Source: Kosakonia sp. BYX6
GTDB taxonomy: Bacteria; Pseudomonadota; Gammaproteobacteria; Enterobacterales; Enterobacteriaceae
Assembly: GCF_038449125.1 (NCBI RefSeq)
Contig: NZ_CP151800.1
Coordinates: forward strand, 1,956,406 to 2,020,405
Direction: 5' to 3'
DNA length: 64,000 nucleotides
Shown piece after piece: positions 29,497 through 40,585 of this stretch (the first letter of the stretch is position 1; each line of letters opens with the position of its first letter). A program made the position numbers and the translations under genes. Below the pieces are notes generated by a model. The model worked only from the letters and a program-made list of their open reading frames with translations, was not told the DNA's origin and did not search any database.

Positions 29497-31868
29497 TCCT
29501 GCCGGTGACAATCATGCTGCTGGGAAGTTCGGCCTGGGCGCAGCAAGGCGACGATGGGTTACCGCCGCCGCCGGATGCGCGGGCGATCAACGAACAGGCT
29601 GTTTTTCACTTAGGTCTGGTAATCAACCATTACGACACGCAACAAGTCGTGCCGGTGACCCGGCGGCAGAATGATTTTTACATCTCGAACGCGGATCTGC
29701 TGCACGCGGGGATCCCCGCGGAGCATCTGCCGCAGGGCGAAGTCAATCTCTCGACCTTGCCAAATGTGCGCGCCGAATACGACAGCGAAGGCCAGCGCTT
29801 ATTGCTGACGGTGCCCAAAGAGTGGGTGCCGGAACGCGACACCGCCTTTTCCGGCAATGCAAAACGCAGCGAACCGAAATACGGGCAGGGCGCACTGCTC
29901 AACTACGACGTCTATACCAGCACCACGGAACATGCGGGCGGGCAGGCGGCGTTATGGCATGAGTTTCGTTACTTCAACGGCAATGGCACGTTCTCTTCCA
30001 CCGGTTCGCTGCGCAAAACGATCACTGGCGATATGGAGCAGCAAGAGGGCTATGTGCGTTATGACTCCACCCTCACTTTCCTCGATGAAGATGACGCCAC
30101 GCAATGGGATGTCGGGGATGTGATAACCGACGCGTTAACCTGGAGCAGCAGCGTGCGCGTGGGGGGCTTGCGTTACGGGCGGGATTTCTCGCTGCGCCCG
30201 GATCTGGTGACCTGGCCGATTCCGGCGTTTTCCGGTGAAGCGGCGGTTCCCACTTCGGTCGACGTCTTCATTAATGGTTACCGCGCCGGGAACACACAGA
30301 TTCAGCCCGGCCCCTTCACACTGACCAACATGCCTTATATCAACGGCGCCGGTGACGCGGTGCTGGTCACGACTGATGCGCTCGGGCGGCAGGTCAGTAC
30401 CACGTTACCTTTCTATGTCGCCAGCGATCTTCTCAAACCGGGTCTCAGCGATGGCGCGATTACGGTCGGTTCGCTGCGGCGAAATTACGGGGTGGACAAT
30501 TTTGATTACGGGCCGCTGGTAGGAAGCGGCTCGTATCGTTATGGCGTCAACGATTATTTAACTCTGGAAGCCCACGGCGAAGGGGCCGAGTCGCTGGCGC
30601 TTGGCGGCGCGGGCGCGGTGGTAAAACTGGGCCGCTTAGGCGTGGTGAACAGCGCGTGGACGCAAAGCCATATGTACGGCGAAGACGGCAACCAGTTCAC
30701 CTGGGGTTACCAGTACAACACCAGCCTGTTTAGCGTGAACACGCAACATAGCCGCCGCACGGCGGCGTTCGGCAACCTGGCGCTGTATGACCAAATCGGT
30801 AATTACAACGATATGCGTCAGGGCGGGGAGCGAACGCCGATTGCCAGCCTGAGCCGCAATACTGACCAATATTCGCTGACTTTTAATATGGGCAATTACG
30901 GTAACGTTGGCGCGGCGTGGATCGGCGTGCGCAGCTTCGACAACGACAAAACCGAACTGCTGAACCTCTCCTGGAGCCGCAACCTGTGGGGCAGCAGCAG
31001 TATTTACCTCGCCGCCAGCCGCGATAACCAACAAGGCGACTGGACCTTTGCCATGTCATTGCAAATTCCGATCGGCGAAACCGACAGCGCCGCCATCACC
31101 ATGGAGAAAACGCCGGATGCAGGCAGTACGCAGCGGATCAACTACAACCACGTGATGCCGACAGACGGCGGCTTTAGCTGGAACATGGCGCTGGCACGTC
31201 AGGCGGATAATAAAACGTACCAGCAAGGCACACTTGGCTGGCGCAATAATAAAGTCGAATTGCAGGGCGGCGCATATGGTGAGCGCGACATGATGACCTG
31301 GTGGGGCGAAGCGCTCGGTTCCGTGGTGCTGATGGACGGCCAGGTGTTTGCTGCCAACCGCATCAACGACGCCTTTGCGGTGATCAGCACCGGCGGGCAC
31401 GCCAACGTGCCGGTGAATTATGAAAACCAGCCGGTCGGCGTAACCGACGACAATGGTTATCTGCTGGTCAGCGGCGTGTCGGCCTATTACCCGGCCAGTT
31501 ACAGCATCGACACGCTCAATCTCCCGGCGGATACTCGCCTGAAAGACACCGAACGGAAAATCTCCCTGCGCCGCCACAGTGGTTACCTGGTGGAATTCCC
31601 GATGGTGCAGGAGCGCGTCGCCAGCGTGATTTTGCATGACGAAAACGGCGAGGCGATTCCGGTTGCCAGCCTGGTGGATCGCACAGGTAAAGCCACCGCC
31701 ATCGTTGGCTATGACGGCATCGCCTGGCTGGAAACGCTTGACGATGTTAACCCGCTGCATGTCCGCTTGCCGGAAGGGGGAAGCTGCGATGCGAGTTTCA
31801 CGGTCGCTCCCAATCCCGAACATAAATTGCAGACCTACGGGCCGCTTACCTGCCGGAGGAATCCATAA
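29472..31868 (+). CDS. Outer-membrane fimbrial usher (CsuD-like)
   Basis: A 798-residue usher with a signal peptide ending AWA and an N-terminal periplasmic domain (about 40-140). A 24-strand barrel follows, interrupted by a plug (PTSVDVFINGYRAGNTQIQPG), and the C-terminal domain ends with CDASFTVAPNPEH and a paired Cys in LTCRRNP. It threads chaperone-bound subunits across the outer membrane. Its length is typical of the archaic family. It overlaps the chaperone gene and its stop shares one base with the next start. Confidence 0.9.
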   Translation: MAVVRGQLILPVTIMLLGSSAWAQQGDDGLPPPPDARAINEQAVFHLGLVINHYDTQQVVPVTRRQNDFYISNADLLHAGIPAEHLPQGEVNLSTLPNVRAEYDSEGQRLLLTVPKEWVPERDTAFSGNAKRSEPKYGQGALLNYDVYTSTTEHAGGQAALWHEFRYFNGNGTFSSTGSLRKTITGDMEQQEGYVRYDSTLTFLDEDDATQWDVGDVITDALTWSSSVRVGGLRYGRDFSLRPDLVTWPIPAFSGEAAVPTSVDVFINGYRAGNTQIQPGPFTLTNMPYINGAGDAVLVTTDALGRQVSTTLPFYVASDLLKPGLSDGAITVGSLRRNYGVDNFDYGPLVGSGSYRYGVNDYLTLEAHGEGAESLALGGAGAVVKLGRLGVVNSAWTQSHMYGEDGNQFTWGYQYNTSLFSVNTQHSRRTAAFGNLALYDQIGNYNDMRQGGERTPIASLSRNTDQYSLTFNMGNYGNVGAAWIGVRSFDNDKTELLNLSWSRNLWGSSSIYLAASRDNQQGDWTFAMSLQIPIGETDSAAITMEKTPDAGSTQRINYNHVMPTDGGFSWNMALARQADNKTYQQGTLGWRNNKVELQGGAYGERDMMTWWGEALGSVVLMDGQVFAANRINDAFAVISTGGHANVPVNYENQPVGVTDDNGYLLVSGVSAYYPASYSIDTLNLPADTRLKDTERKISLRRHSGYLVEFPMVQERVASVILHDENGEAIPVASLVDRTGKATAIVGYDGIAWLETLDDVNPLHVRLPEGGSCDASFTVAPNPEHKLQTYGPLTCRRNP

Positions 31869-32830
31869 TGCGTCGGCTTCTCTTTTTCATTTTACTGTTC
31901 TGTACCGGCCAGGCCTGGTCGGCGTGCACCGTCAGCACCACCAACGGCGCATTCGGCACCGTCACCTCGTTTGTGCTCAACGCTACCGCGCAGAGCACCA
32001 CCGCTAACTTGATTTTGCAATGCGATGCGACGCTCAACCTGCTCACCAACGACTCGGCGACGCTGACATTAATTGGCGCATCGGCCACCGCGACCAACCG
32101 TGGGGTGATGAAACGCACCGATGACGCGACCGTCGCGGATACCATCCCGATTCGCGTCTGCGGGCAGGCGAACTGTGCCAATAACAGCGAGGCGGTGATC
32201 GGCGGTACGGGCTACACCTGGAGTGGCCCGACGCTGCTGGCGCTGCTCGGTTCGAAAACCTATACGTTGCCACTCTATTTTATGACCGTGCCGGGGCAGA
32301 ATGTCTCTGCCGGGCCGTACCGGGTGACGCTTAACTTCAGCGTCGCTTATAACATCTGTGCTGTTGGTCTGCTGGGGCTGTGTTCCACGGCGCAAGTCGG
32401 TACCGCCTCGACCAGCACACAAATAACCGGCACCATCACCAACGACTGCACCACCATCAGCGCGCCGAACGTCAATTTTGGTAGCGCGCCGCTGGTGCGC
32501 TCTTTCCCGACCATTTCGCAATCCATCGCCATTACCTGTACCAAAGGCAGCACCTATACGGTCGGTATCAATAACGGTCTTTATGCCAACGGCAGCGTGC
32601 GCAATATGGCGAGCGGCAGCAATCGCCTGAGTTATGAGATTTACAAAGCGGGAACCACCAGCCGCTGGGGAAGTGTCGGCGCCGATCGCTGGTCGAGCGG
32701 CGTGTCATCGCAAGTCAGTACCGACGGCTTGTTACGTACCTACAATTACACCGCGCAGGTGCTGACGTCGCAGACCACACCGCCGGGAGGAACCTACAGC
32801 GATACGTTGACTGTCGATATCACTTTTTAA
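31868..32830 (+). CDS. Two-domain fimbrial tip protein (CsuE-like)
   Basis: A 320-residue secreted protein with a short signal peptide (FFILLFCTGQAWS) and two consecutive SCPU domains, about 20-165 and 185-320. The second ends GTYSDTLTVDITF. Two-domain SCPU proteins at the end of Csu operons are tip adhesins in Acinetobacter; that role is inferred here. TAATG overlap with the usher couples translation. It is the last gene before the sigma-28 promoter of tar. Confidence 0.83.
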   Translation: MRRLLFFILLFCTGQAWSACTVSTTNGAFGTVTSFVLNATAQSTTANLILQCDATLNLLTNDSATLTLIGASATATNRGVMKRTDDATVADTIPIRVCGQANCANNSEAVIGGTGYTWSGPTLLALLGSKTYTLPLYFMTVPGQNVSAGPYRVTLNFSVAYNICAVGLLGLCSTAQVGTASTSTQITGTITNDCTTISAPNVNFGSAPLVRSFPTISQSIAITCTKGSTYTVGINNGLYANGSVRNMASGSNRLSYEIYKAGTTSRWGSVGADRWSSGVSSQVSTDGLLRTYNYTAQVLTSQTTPPGGTYSDTLTVDITF

Positions 32831-32858
32831 GCGACAATTTAATTCCCTTTCGCAAATG

Positions 32859-32885
32859 TAAAGTTCCCTGGCCGGATGCCGATAA
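32859..32885 (+). promoter_or_regulatory. Sigma-28 (FliA) promoter of tar
   Basis: TAAAGTTC - 11 bases - GCCGATAA, one mismatch from consensus, 31 bases before tar and 28 after the fimbrial operon. It drives the tar-tap-cheRBYZ operon independently of its new upstream neighbours. Confidence 0.93.
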
Positions 32886-32916
32886 CACCGTTAATCACTT
32901 ATGAAGAAGGTGTTGC

Positions 32917-34578
32917 ATGTTGAACCGTATCCGCGTCGTTACTCTGCTTATGAGCGTGCTGGTGGTCTTCGCACTGTTGCAGCTCGTTTCCGGGGGACTT
33001 TTTTTCTCGTCGCTTAAGCAAAACCAGCAAAGTTTTGCGGTCTCCAATGACTTGCGCATGCAGCAAACGGAATTGGGTAAAGCCTGGGAGTTGATGCTGC
33101 AAACCCGTATCAACCTGAGCCGTTCTTCTGCGCGTATGTTGCTCGACCCGAGCAACCAACAAAGCAGCGCCAAAACCGACTTGCTGAACAGCGCGAAAGC
33201 CTCGCTGGCCGATGCGGCGAAACATTACGACGCTTACCGCGCGCTGCCAACGCGCCCGGAAATGGACGCCGCCCGCCAAACGCTGGATGAGAAATACCAG
33301 ACTTATCACGCCGCGCTCAGCGAACTGGTGCAGTTCCTCGAAAGCGGCAATATCAACAGCTTCATGGCGCAGCCGACGCAGGGCATGCAAAACGCCCTCG
33401 GCGACGCAATGGCGAAATACGCCAGCCTGAGCGACAGCCTCTATCGCAACGCCTGGGATCAGAGCGTCAGTGATTACACCTTCGCCAAATGGCAGATGGC
33501 GGTGCTCGCATTGGCGCTGGTGATTGTGCTGGCGGGCGTTTGGTACGGCATCCGTCGCATTCTGCTCTCGCCGTTGTCGGCGGTGATCGCCCACATCCGC
33601 GAAATCGCCAGCGGCAACCTGACGCACTCGCTGCGCGTTGCTGGCCGCAGTGAAATGACTGAACTGGCGCAGAGCGTGGATCATATGCAAAACGCCTTGA
33701 TTGAAACCGTCACCAATGTGCGCCAGGGCTCGGATGCGATTTACTCCGGCACCAGCGAAATTGCCGCCGGTAACAACGATCTCTCCTCACGAACTGAAGA
33801 ACAAGCTTCCGCGCTGGAAGAGACCGCCGCCAGCATGGAAGAGTTGACCGCGACGGTGAAACAGAACGCCGATAACGCCCGTCAGGCGTCGCAACTGGCG
33901 CAAAGCGCTTCCGAAACCGCAGAACGCGGCGGCAAAGTGGTCGATGGCGTGGTGAAAACCATGCACGAGATCGCCACCAGTTCGCAGAAAATCGCCGATA
34001 TTATCAGCGTGATTGATGGTATTGCCTTCCAGACCAATATCCTCGCCCTTAACGCGGCGGTGGAAGCGGCGCGCGCCGGTGAGCAAGGCCGTGGTTTCGC
34101 GGTCGTGGCGGGTGAAGTGCGTAACCTCGCCAGCCGCAGTGCCCAGGCGGCAAAAGAAATTAAATCATTAATTGAAGATTCTGTTTCCCGTGTCGATACC
34201 GGTTCAGTACTGGTGGAAAGTGCAGGGGAAACCATGTCGGACATCGTCAACGCGGTTACGCGGGTGAACGACATCATGGGTGAGATCGCCTCGGCATCTG
34301 ATGAACAGAGCCGCGGCATCGATCAGGTTGCGCTGGCCGTCTCCGAAATGGACCGTGTCACGCAGCAAAATGCGTCACTGGTGCAACAATCGGCGGCCGC
34401 AGCGGCAGCCTTAGAAGAACAAGCCAGTCGTTTGACGCAGGCGGTATCGGCCTTCCGCCTTTCCTCTGTACCTGGCATGGCGCAGCACGCTATTACACCG
34501 GCAGCAGGCCGCGCTCAGACCCCGGCGCGGAGTCGCCAACTTGACACCGGACAAGAAGAGAATTGGGAAACCTTTTAA
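32917..34578 (+). CDS. tar: Aspartate/maltose-type chemoreceptor Tar
   Basis: A methyl-accepting chemoreceptor of 553 residues, exactly E. coli Tar length. It has two membrane helices and a four-helix periplasmic domain with the aspartate-binding arginines R64, R69 and R73 in [21 protein letters not shown] supplies the fourth-helix Thr. A HAMP domain (about 215-265), methylation helices and the receptor tip [20 protein letters not shown] follow. The C-terminal NWETF tethers CheR and CheB. Aspartate sensing is well supported; maltose sensing is inferred. Confidence 0.93.
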   Translation: MLNRIRVVTLLMSVLVVFALLQLVSGGLFFSSLKQNQQSFAVSNDLRMQQTELGKAWELMLQTRINLSRSSARMLLDPSNQQSSAKTDLLNSAKASLADAAKHYDAYRALPTRPEMDAARQTLDEKYQTYHAALSELVQFLESGNINSFMAQPTQGMQNALGDAMAKYASLSDSLYRNAWDQSVSDYTFAKWQMAVLALALVIVLAGVWYGIRRILLSPLSAVIAHIREIASGNLTHSLRVAGRSEMTELAQSVDHMQNALIETVTNVRQGSDAIYSGTSEIAAGNNDLSSRTEEQASALEETAASMEELTATVKQNADNARQASQLAQSASETAERGGKVVDGVVKTMHEIATSSQKIADIISVIDGIAFQTNILALNAAVEAARAGEQGRGFAVVAGEVRNLASRSAQAAKEIKSLIEDSVSRVDTGSVLVESAGETMSDIVNAVTRVNDIMGEIASASDEQSRGIDQVALAVSEMDRVTQQNASLVQQSAAAAAALEEQASRLTQAVSAFRLSSVPGMAQHAITPAAGRAQTPARSRQLDTGQEENWETF

Positions 34579-34620
34579 GCAGTGCTTAACCGCGGACTTT
34601 TTCCGCCATTTGGGGCGTTG

Positions 34621-36219
34621 ATGTTAAATCGAATTCGTATCTCAACAACATTATTTTTGATTTTGATTGTGTGTGGCGTTTTGCAGGTTGGCAGTAACGG
34701 GTTGTCTTTCTGGGCATTCAGGGAGAGCACCTCCCATTTACAAGAAGTGGAAAAGAGTAACCAGCAGCGCAGCGCGCTGATGGAGATGCGCACCACTTTA
34801 TTACAGGCCAGCACGGCGCTGAATAAAGCCGGTACGCTGACCGCGCTGAGCTATCCGCCGGATGATATCAAAGCACTGATGACGCAGGCGAAAGCCAGCC
34901 TCAAAGCAGCGGCGGAAACAGAAAAAGCTTTTGTCGGCAATGCGGCGATGACGCCGGAAGGCAAAGCTTTACAGGACGGTACGCAGGCCAGTTTTGCCGC
35001 CTGGCGCGGCGACCTGGAGCATCAGGCCACCTGGCTTGAGAATAACCAGTTGTCCGATTTTATGACCGCGCCGGTGCAGGAGTCGCAGGCCAAGTTTGAT
35101 GCCAATTTCAGCGCGTGGGAGAAACACATCAACCACTTTGCTGTTCAGGCGAGAACGGACAGCGAAAGCAACTACCACCGCTCGGCGGTGATTTTCATTG
35201 CTGTAGTGATCCTGGCTGCCCTGCTGACCAGCGTGGCGCTGTTCTGGTCACGCAAGATGATTGTGCAACCGCTGGCGATTATCAGCAGTCATTTTGACAG
35301 CATCGCCGAAGGCAACCTGGCGCGGCCGATTATGGTCTACGGGCGTAACGAAATTTCGGCGATTTTCGCCAGCCTGAAAAAGATGCAGGACGCGCTGCGC
35401 ACCACGGTGAGCGATGTTCGCCAGGGCAGCCACGCGATGCATACCGGCATCTCGGAAATTGCCGCCGGTAACACCGACTTGTCGGCGCGCACCGAAGAAC
35501 AGGCCGCGTCGTTGGCGCAAACCGCCGCCAGCATGGAACAACTGACCGCGACCGTCAGCCAGAACGCCGAAAACGCCGGACAGGCTTCCCAGCTTGCGCA
35601 GAGCGCGGCGCAAACGGCGACCAAAGGCGGGCAGCAAACGTCCAGCGTGGCGAGCACCATGCATGAGATTGCGCGCAGTTCGCAGAAAATTGGCGACATC
35701 ATCAGCGTGATTGATGGCATCGCGTTTCAGACCAATATTCTGGCGCTGAACGCCGCCGTGGAAGCGGCGCGCGCCGGTGAGCAGGGTCGCGGTTTCGCCG
35801 TGGTCGCCGGAGAAGTGCGCAACCTGGCGTCACGCAGCGCGCAGGCGGCAAAAGAGATTAAAGACCTGATTGAAGAGTCGGTTTCCCGCGTCGAGCAGGG
35901 CTCCCAACTGGTGGATACTGCCGCGCAGACGATGACCGAAATCGTCCGCTCCATCACTCAGGTTAACGACATTATGGGCGAGATCGCCTCCGCGTCAGAT
36001 GAACAACGCCGCGGTATTGAGCAGGTAGCACAGGCAGTAACTCAGATGGATCAGGTGACACAACAGAATGCGGCGCTGGTAGAAGAGGCCGCATCAGCTA
36101 CCGACCAACTGGCACACCAGGCGGATAACCTCACCGCGATGGTGGCTGTATTTAAGATTGAAGAGCATGTCGCAGTACCCGAAGTGGCACCGCCCAAAGC
36201 CGTGCCTGTTGCATCCTGA
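34621..36219 (+). CDS. tap: Dipeptide-type chemoreceptor Tap
   Basis: A chemoreceptor of 532 residues, very close to E. coli Tap in its periplasmic part ([34 protein letters not shown]). In E. coli Tap senses dipeptides through DppA. The HAMP, methylation and signalling helices are intact. It lacks the C-terminal NWETF tether, as Tap does, so it depends on Tar-type receptors for efficient methylation. The inner ATG (MLNRIRIST) is chosen; 13 extra upstream codons are unconserved. Confidence 0.9.
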   Translation: MLNRIRISTTLFLILIVCGVLQVGSNGLSFWAFRESTSHLQEVEKSNQQRSALMEMRTTLLQASTALNKAGTLTALSYPPDDIKALMTQAKASLKAAAETEKAFVGNAAMTPEGKALQDGTQASFAAWRGDLEHQATWLENNQLSDFMTAPVQESQAKFDANFSAWEKHINHFAVQARTDSESNYHRSAVIFIAVVILAALLTSVALFWSRKMIVQPLAIISSHFDSIAEGNLARPIMVYGRNEISAIFASLKKMQDALRTTVSDVRQGSHAMHTGISEIAAGNTDLSARTEEQAASLAQTAASMEQLTATVSQNAENAGQASQLAQSAAQTATKGGQQTSSVASTMHEIARSSQKIGDIISVIDGIAFQTNILALNAAVEAARAGEQGRGFAVVAGEVRNLASRSAQAAKEIKDLIEESVSRVEQGSQLVDTAAQTMTEIVRSITQVNDIMGEIASASDEQRRGIEQVAQAVTQMDQVTQQNAALVEEAASATDQLAHQADNLTAMVAVFKIEEHVAVPEVAPPKAVPVAS

Positions 36220-36238
36220 ACTGAGTTGAGAAGGCGCT

Positions 36239-37108
36239 ATGACATCATCCATGCCCAACGGGCAAACGTCATCCATTTTGCAGCAGATGACACAGCGCCT
36301 GGCGCTGTCCGACGCGCACTTTCGTCGGATATGTCAATTGATCTACCAGCGTGCGGGGATTGTCCTCGCGGATCATAAACGTGACATGGTGTACAACCGC
36401 CTCGTTCGCCGTTTGCGCACGCTAGGGTTAGATGATTTTGGCCGCTATCTGAGCATGCTGGAAGCGAACCAGAACAGCGCCGAGTGGCAAGCATTTATTA
36501 ACTCGCTGACCACCAATCTCACCGCCTTTTTCCGTGAAGCGCATCACTTCCCGGTGTTGGCAGAGCATGCGCGTAAGCGCACGGGTGAATACCGGGTCTG
36601 GAGCGCGGCGGCGTCCACGGGCGAAGAGCCGTACTCCCTTGCCATTACCCTCGCGGACACGCTGGGTATGGCGCCCGGTCGATGGAAAGTGTTCGCCAGT
36701 GACATTGATACCGAAGTGCTGGAAAAAGCGCGCAGTGGCATCTATCGCCAGGACGAGTTGAAAACCCTCTCGCCCCAGCAGATGCAGCGCTACTTTATGC
36801 GCGGCACCGGCCCGCACGCCGGGCTGGTGCGCGTACGGCAGGAACTGGCGAACTGCGTCGAGTTCACCACGCTGAACCTGCTGGATAAGCAGTACAACGT
36901 GCCGGGGCCGTTCGACGCGATTTTCTGCCGTAACGTTATGATTTATTTTGATAAAACGACGCAACAGGACATTCTGCATCGTTTCGCTCCACTGCTTAAG
37001 CCGGACGGTTTACTGTTTGCCGGGCATTCGGAGAACTTCAGCAACCTCGTGCGCGAGTTTAGCCTGCGTGGGCAAACCGTTTATGCGCTGAGTAAGGATA
37101 AAGCATGA
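36239..37108 (+). CDS. cheR: Chemotaxis methyltransferase CheR
   Basis: SAM-dependent methyltransferase that methylates receptor glutamates during adaptation. The 289 residues include an all-helical N-terminal domain (about 15-90, [15 protein letters not shown]) and a Rossmann methyltransferase domain with [14 protein letters not shown] as SAM loop, [12 protein letters not shown], and FCRNVMIYF. The small beta subdomain that grips the NWETF tail is present. It overlaps cheB by four bases. Confidence 0.96.
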   Translation: MTSSMPNGQTSSILQQMTQRLALSDAHFRRICQLIYQRAGIVLADHKRDMVYNRLVRRLRTLGLDDFGRYLSMLEANQNSAEWQAFINSLTTNLTAFFREAHHFPVLAEHARKRTGEYRVWSAAASTGEEPYSLAITLADTLGMAPGRWKVFASDIDTEVLEKARSGIYRQDELKTLSPQQMQRYFMRGTGPHAGLVRVRQELANCVEFTTLNLLDKQYNVPGPFDAIFCRNVMIYFDKTTQQDILHRFAPLLKPDGLLFAGHSENFSNLVREFSLRGQTVYALSKDKA

Positions 37109-38154
37109 GTAAAATCAGGGTATTGTCCGTCGATGATTCCGCATTGATGCGCCAGATCATGACAGAAATCATCAATAGCCACAGCGATATGGAGATGGTG
37201 GCCACGGCACCGGATCCGCTGGTCGCCCGGGATTTAATCAAAAAATTTAACCCGGATGTCTTAACGCTGGATGTGGAAATGCCGCGCATGGACGGGCTGG
37301 ATTTCCTCGAAAAACTGATGCGCTTGCGCCCGATGCCAGTGGTGATGGTTTCGTCACTGACCGGAAAAGGGTCGGAGGTAACGCTGCGGGCCCTGGAACT
37401 GGGGGCGATTGATTTCGTCACCAAACCGCAGATCGGCATTCGTGAAGGCATGCTGGCTTACAGCGAAATGATTGCCGAGAAAGTGCGCACTGCCTCACGC
37501 GCCCGCATTGCGGCACATAAAACCATGGTGGTTCCGGAGACATTGAAAGCCGGGCCGCTACTCAGCTCGGAAAAATTGCTGGTTATCGGGGCGTCAACCG
37601 GAGGAACAGAGGCAATTCGGCATGTACTCCAGCCATTGCCGCTTTCAAGCCCGGGTATTCTTATCACGCAGCATATGCCGCCGGGCTTTACCCGCTCATT
37701 TGCTGAACGGTTGAATAAGTTATGTCAGATCAGCGTCAAAGAAGCGGAAGATGGTGAGCGCGTATTACCGGGACACGCGTATATTGCGCCCGGTGATCGG
37801 CATATGGAGCTGGCGCGCAGTGGCGCAAACTACCAAATTAAGATTCACGATGGCCCGCCGGTAAACCGGCACCGGCCTTCGGTGGACGTGTTGTTTCATT
37901 CGGTGGCGAAACATGCGGGCCGCAACGCCGTGGGGGTGATTCTCACGGGGATGGGGAACGATGGCGCGGCAGGAATGTTAGCGATGCACCAGGCGGGCGC
38001 CTGGACCATCGCGCAAAATGAAGCAAGTTGTGTGGTGTTCGGCATGCCGCGTGAGGCCATCAATATGGGTGGCGTCAGCGAAGTGGTCGATCTTAGCCAG
38101 GTAAGCCAGCAGATGCTGGCGAAAATCAGTGCCGGACAGGCAATACGTATTTGA
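37105..38154 (+). CDS. cheB: Chemotaxis methylesterase CheB
   Basis: Receptor methylesterase/deamidase of 349 residues. The N-terminal receiver domain has acidic residues D10-D11 and phospho-site D56 in [12 protein letters not shown]. The catalytic domain begins [13 protein letters not shown] with the nucleophile Ser, has the His in [17 protein letters not shown], and the Asp in [10 protein letters not shown]. CheA phosphorylation activates it. ATGA overlap with cheR balances the two opposing enzymes. Confidence 0.97.
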   Translation: MSKIRVLSVDDSALMRQIMTEIINSHSDMEMVATAPDPLVARDLIKKFNPDVLTLDVEMPRMDGLDFLEKLMRLRPMPVVMVSSLTGKGSEVTLRALELGAIDFVTKPQIGIREGMLAYSEMIAEKVRTASRARIAAHKTMVVPETLKAGPLLSSEKLLVIGASTGGTEAIRHVLQPLPLSSPGILITQHMPPGFTRSFAERLNKLCQISVKEAEDGERVLPGHAYIAPGDRHMELARSGANYQIKIHDGPPVNRHRPSVDVLFHSVAKHAGRNAVGVILTGMGNDGAAGMLAMHQAGAWTIAQNEASCVVFGMPREAINMGGVSEVVDLSQVSQQMLAKISAGQAIRI

Positions 38155-38165
38155 ACCAGGAGTAA

Positions 38166-38561
<396 letters not shown>

Positions 38562-38572
38562 GGACTGGATAA

Positions 38573-39217
38573 ATGATTCAACCTTTAATGAAACCAGCGG
38601 ATGAACATTCACCCACCGACATTATTGCCCGCATAGGCAGCCTCACGCGTATGCTGCGTGACAGCCTGCGCGAATTGGGTCTGGACCAGGCGATTGCCGA
38701 AGCGGCGGAAGCGATTCCGGATGCGCGCGACCGTCTGGACTATGTGGTGCAGATGACGGCACAAGCGGCTGAACGCGCGCTGAACAGCGTGGAAGCCTCT
38801 CAACCTCATCAGGATGAGATGGAAAAAGGCGCGAAAGCGCTGACCAAACGCTGGGACGAGTGGTTCGAAAACCCGATTGAACTGGCGGACGCGCGTGAAC
38901 TGGTGACCGACACCCGTAAATACCTGGGTGAAGTGCCTGGGCATACCAGTTTCACCAACGCCCAACTGCTCGACATCATGATGGCGCAGGATTTCCAGGA
39001 TCTGACCGGTCAGGTGATCAAGCGCATGATGGACGTGGTGCAGGAAATCGAACGTCAGTTGCTGATGGTGCTGCTGGAAAACATTCCAGAACAGTCAGCG
39101 CGTCCGAAACGTGAAAACGAAAGCCTGCTCAATGGCCCACAACTCGACGCGACCAAAGCGGGCGTGGTGGCAAGCCAGGACCAGGTGGACGATTTGCTGG
39201 ACAGCCTCGGTTTCTAA
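38573..39217 (+). CDS. cheZ: CheY-P phosphatase CheZ
   Basis: Accelerates dephosphorylation of CheY. The 214 residues form a long helical hairpin. The active-site Q147 and D143 lie in [14 protein letters not shown], and the C-terminal CheY-binding helix [10 protein letters not shown] is intact. It follows cheY by 11 bases. Last gene of the tar operon, ended by a terminator at 39284. Confidence 0.97.
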   Translation: MIQPLMKPADEHSPTDIIARIGSLTRMLRDSLRELGLDQAIAEAAEAIPDARDRLDYVVQMTAQAAERALNSVEASQPHQDEMEKGAKALTKRWDEWFENPIELADARELVTDTRKYLGEVPGHTSFTNAQLLDIMMAQDFQDLTGQVIKRMMDVVQEIERQLLMVLLENIPEQSARPKRENESLLNGPQLDATKAGVVASQDQVDDLLDSLGF

Positions 39218-39283
39218 CCAAGCGTTATCAGTGGCTTACAGAAAAGTGGGCAGGGCAGAACCCTCCCGCTTTTTGCCTGCTTT

Positions 39284-39303
39284 GCGGTTTTAACCGCTTT
39301 TTC
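39284..39303 (+). terminator. Terminator after cheZ
   Basis: GCGGT / ACCGC stem followed by TTTTTCTC. A weaker imperfect G-rich hairpin precedes it at 39246-39269, before TTTTT. Confidence 0.65.
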
Positions 39304-39433
39304 TCGCAACCTATGCGTGAATCTTCCCTGCGCCAAATGGCGAAAACCCCCTGTTTTTATGCCTTACTCCGCCCATTAGACAGGCTTGACTCTGGCAATA
39401 TGACGTCACACCTGTAACCCGTGGACGTTGGCC

Positions 39434-40585
39434 GTGGCCTCTGAAGACAACGACGACAAAACAGAATCGCCCACCGCGCAACGACTGCAAAAAGCGCGCG
39501 AAGAAGGGCAGATCCCCCGATCAAAAGAGCTGACATCGTTACTGATTATGTTGGTCGGTATCTGCATCCTGTGGTTTGGCGGCGAGTCGTTTGCCCGTCG
39601 TCTGACGATGGTGCTCTCCTCCGGGTTACGCTTCGACCACAAAATCATTAATGACCCGAACCTGATCCTCGGGCAGATCATCATGATGCTGAAAACCGCG
39701 CTGATCGGCATGCTGCCGCTGCTGGTGGGCGTGGTGATTATCGCCCTGATCGCGCCGGTGATGCTCGGCGGGCTGGTGTTCAGCACAAAATCCCTGGCGT
39801 TTAAGTTTTCCAAACTCAACCCGCTGAGCGGGCTGGGGCGGCTCTTTTCCGCCCAGGTGGGCGCGGAGCTGGTCAAAGCGCTGATGAAAGCCCTGTTCAT
39901 GGGCAGCGTCGCTGGAATCTATTTGTGGAACCACTGGCCGGACATGATGCGCCTGATGAGCGAATCGCCGGTGATGGCGATGGCGAGCGCGATGAACATT
40001 GCCGGCCTGTGCGCGTTGCTGGTGGCGCTGAGCATTATCCCGATGGTCGGCTTTGACGTGTTCTGGCAGATCTACAGCCACCTGAAAAAATTACGCATGT
40101 CGCGCCAGGATATTCGCGACGAATTCAAACAGAGCGAAGGCGACCCGCATGTGAAAGGGCGTATTCGCCAGATGCAGCGTGCGGCGGCGCGTCGTCGCAT
40201 GATGGCCGATGTGCCAAAAGCGGATGTGATTGTTACCAACCCGACGCACTACTCCGTTGCGCTGCAATATGACGAAAACAAAATGAGTGCCCCGAAAGTG
40301 GTGGCGAAAGGCGCGGGCATCATTGCGCTGCGTATTCGCGAGCTGGGCACGGAAAACCGTATCCCTATTCTTGAAGCACCGCCGCTGGCGCGTGCTCTGT
40401 ATCGCCATGCTGAAATTGGTCAGCAGATCCCCGGCCAGCTCTATGCGGCGGTGGCTGAAGTGCTGGCCTGGGTATGGCAGTTGAAGCGCTGGCGTTTGTC
40501 AGGCGGACAACGCCCCATTAAACCTGAGAATCTCCCGGTGCCAGAGGCGCTGGACTTTTTGAACGAGAAGGACACTGATGGCTAA
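39434..40585 (+). CDS. flhB: Flagellar export switch protein FlhB
   Basis: An inner-membrane export-gate protein that switches substrate specificity from rod/hook to filament. It has 383 residues with four membrane helices and a cytoplasmic domain with the self-cleavage motif NPTH. Starting at GTG 39434 places the cleavage Asn at residue 269, as in Salmonella and E. coli. A TTG two codons earlier is the alternative. It overlaps flhA by eight bases in the flhBAE operon. Confidence 0.95.
   Translation: MASEDNDDKTESPTAQRLQKAREEGQIPRSKELTSLLIMLVGICILWFGGESFARRLTMVLSSGLRFDHKIINDPNLILGQIIMMLKTALIGMLPLLVGVVIIALIAPVMLGGLVFSTKSLAFKFSKLNPLSGLGRLFSAQVGAELVKALMKALFMGSVAGIYLWNHWPDMMRLMSESPVMAMASAMNIAGLCALLVALSIIPMVGFDVFWQIYSHLKKLRMSRQDIRDEFKQSEGDPHVKGRIRQMQRAAARRRMMADVPKADVIVTNPTHYSVALQYDENKMSAPKVVAKGAGIIALRIRELGTENRIPILEAPPLARALYRHAEIGQQIPGQLYAAVAEVLAWVWQLKRWRLSGGQRPIKPENLPVPEALDFLNEKDTDG

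Noticed and set aside
27187-32890. Fimbrial region as a mobile element or genomic island with att sites
   Set aside because: No integrase, transposase, tRNA or direct repeat was found at its borders; only its position is unusual.
32899-33690. 263-codon frame antisense to tar
   Set aside because: It overlaps the conserved receptor gene and has no start signal or family motif.
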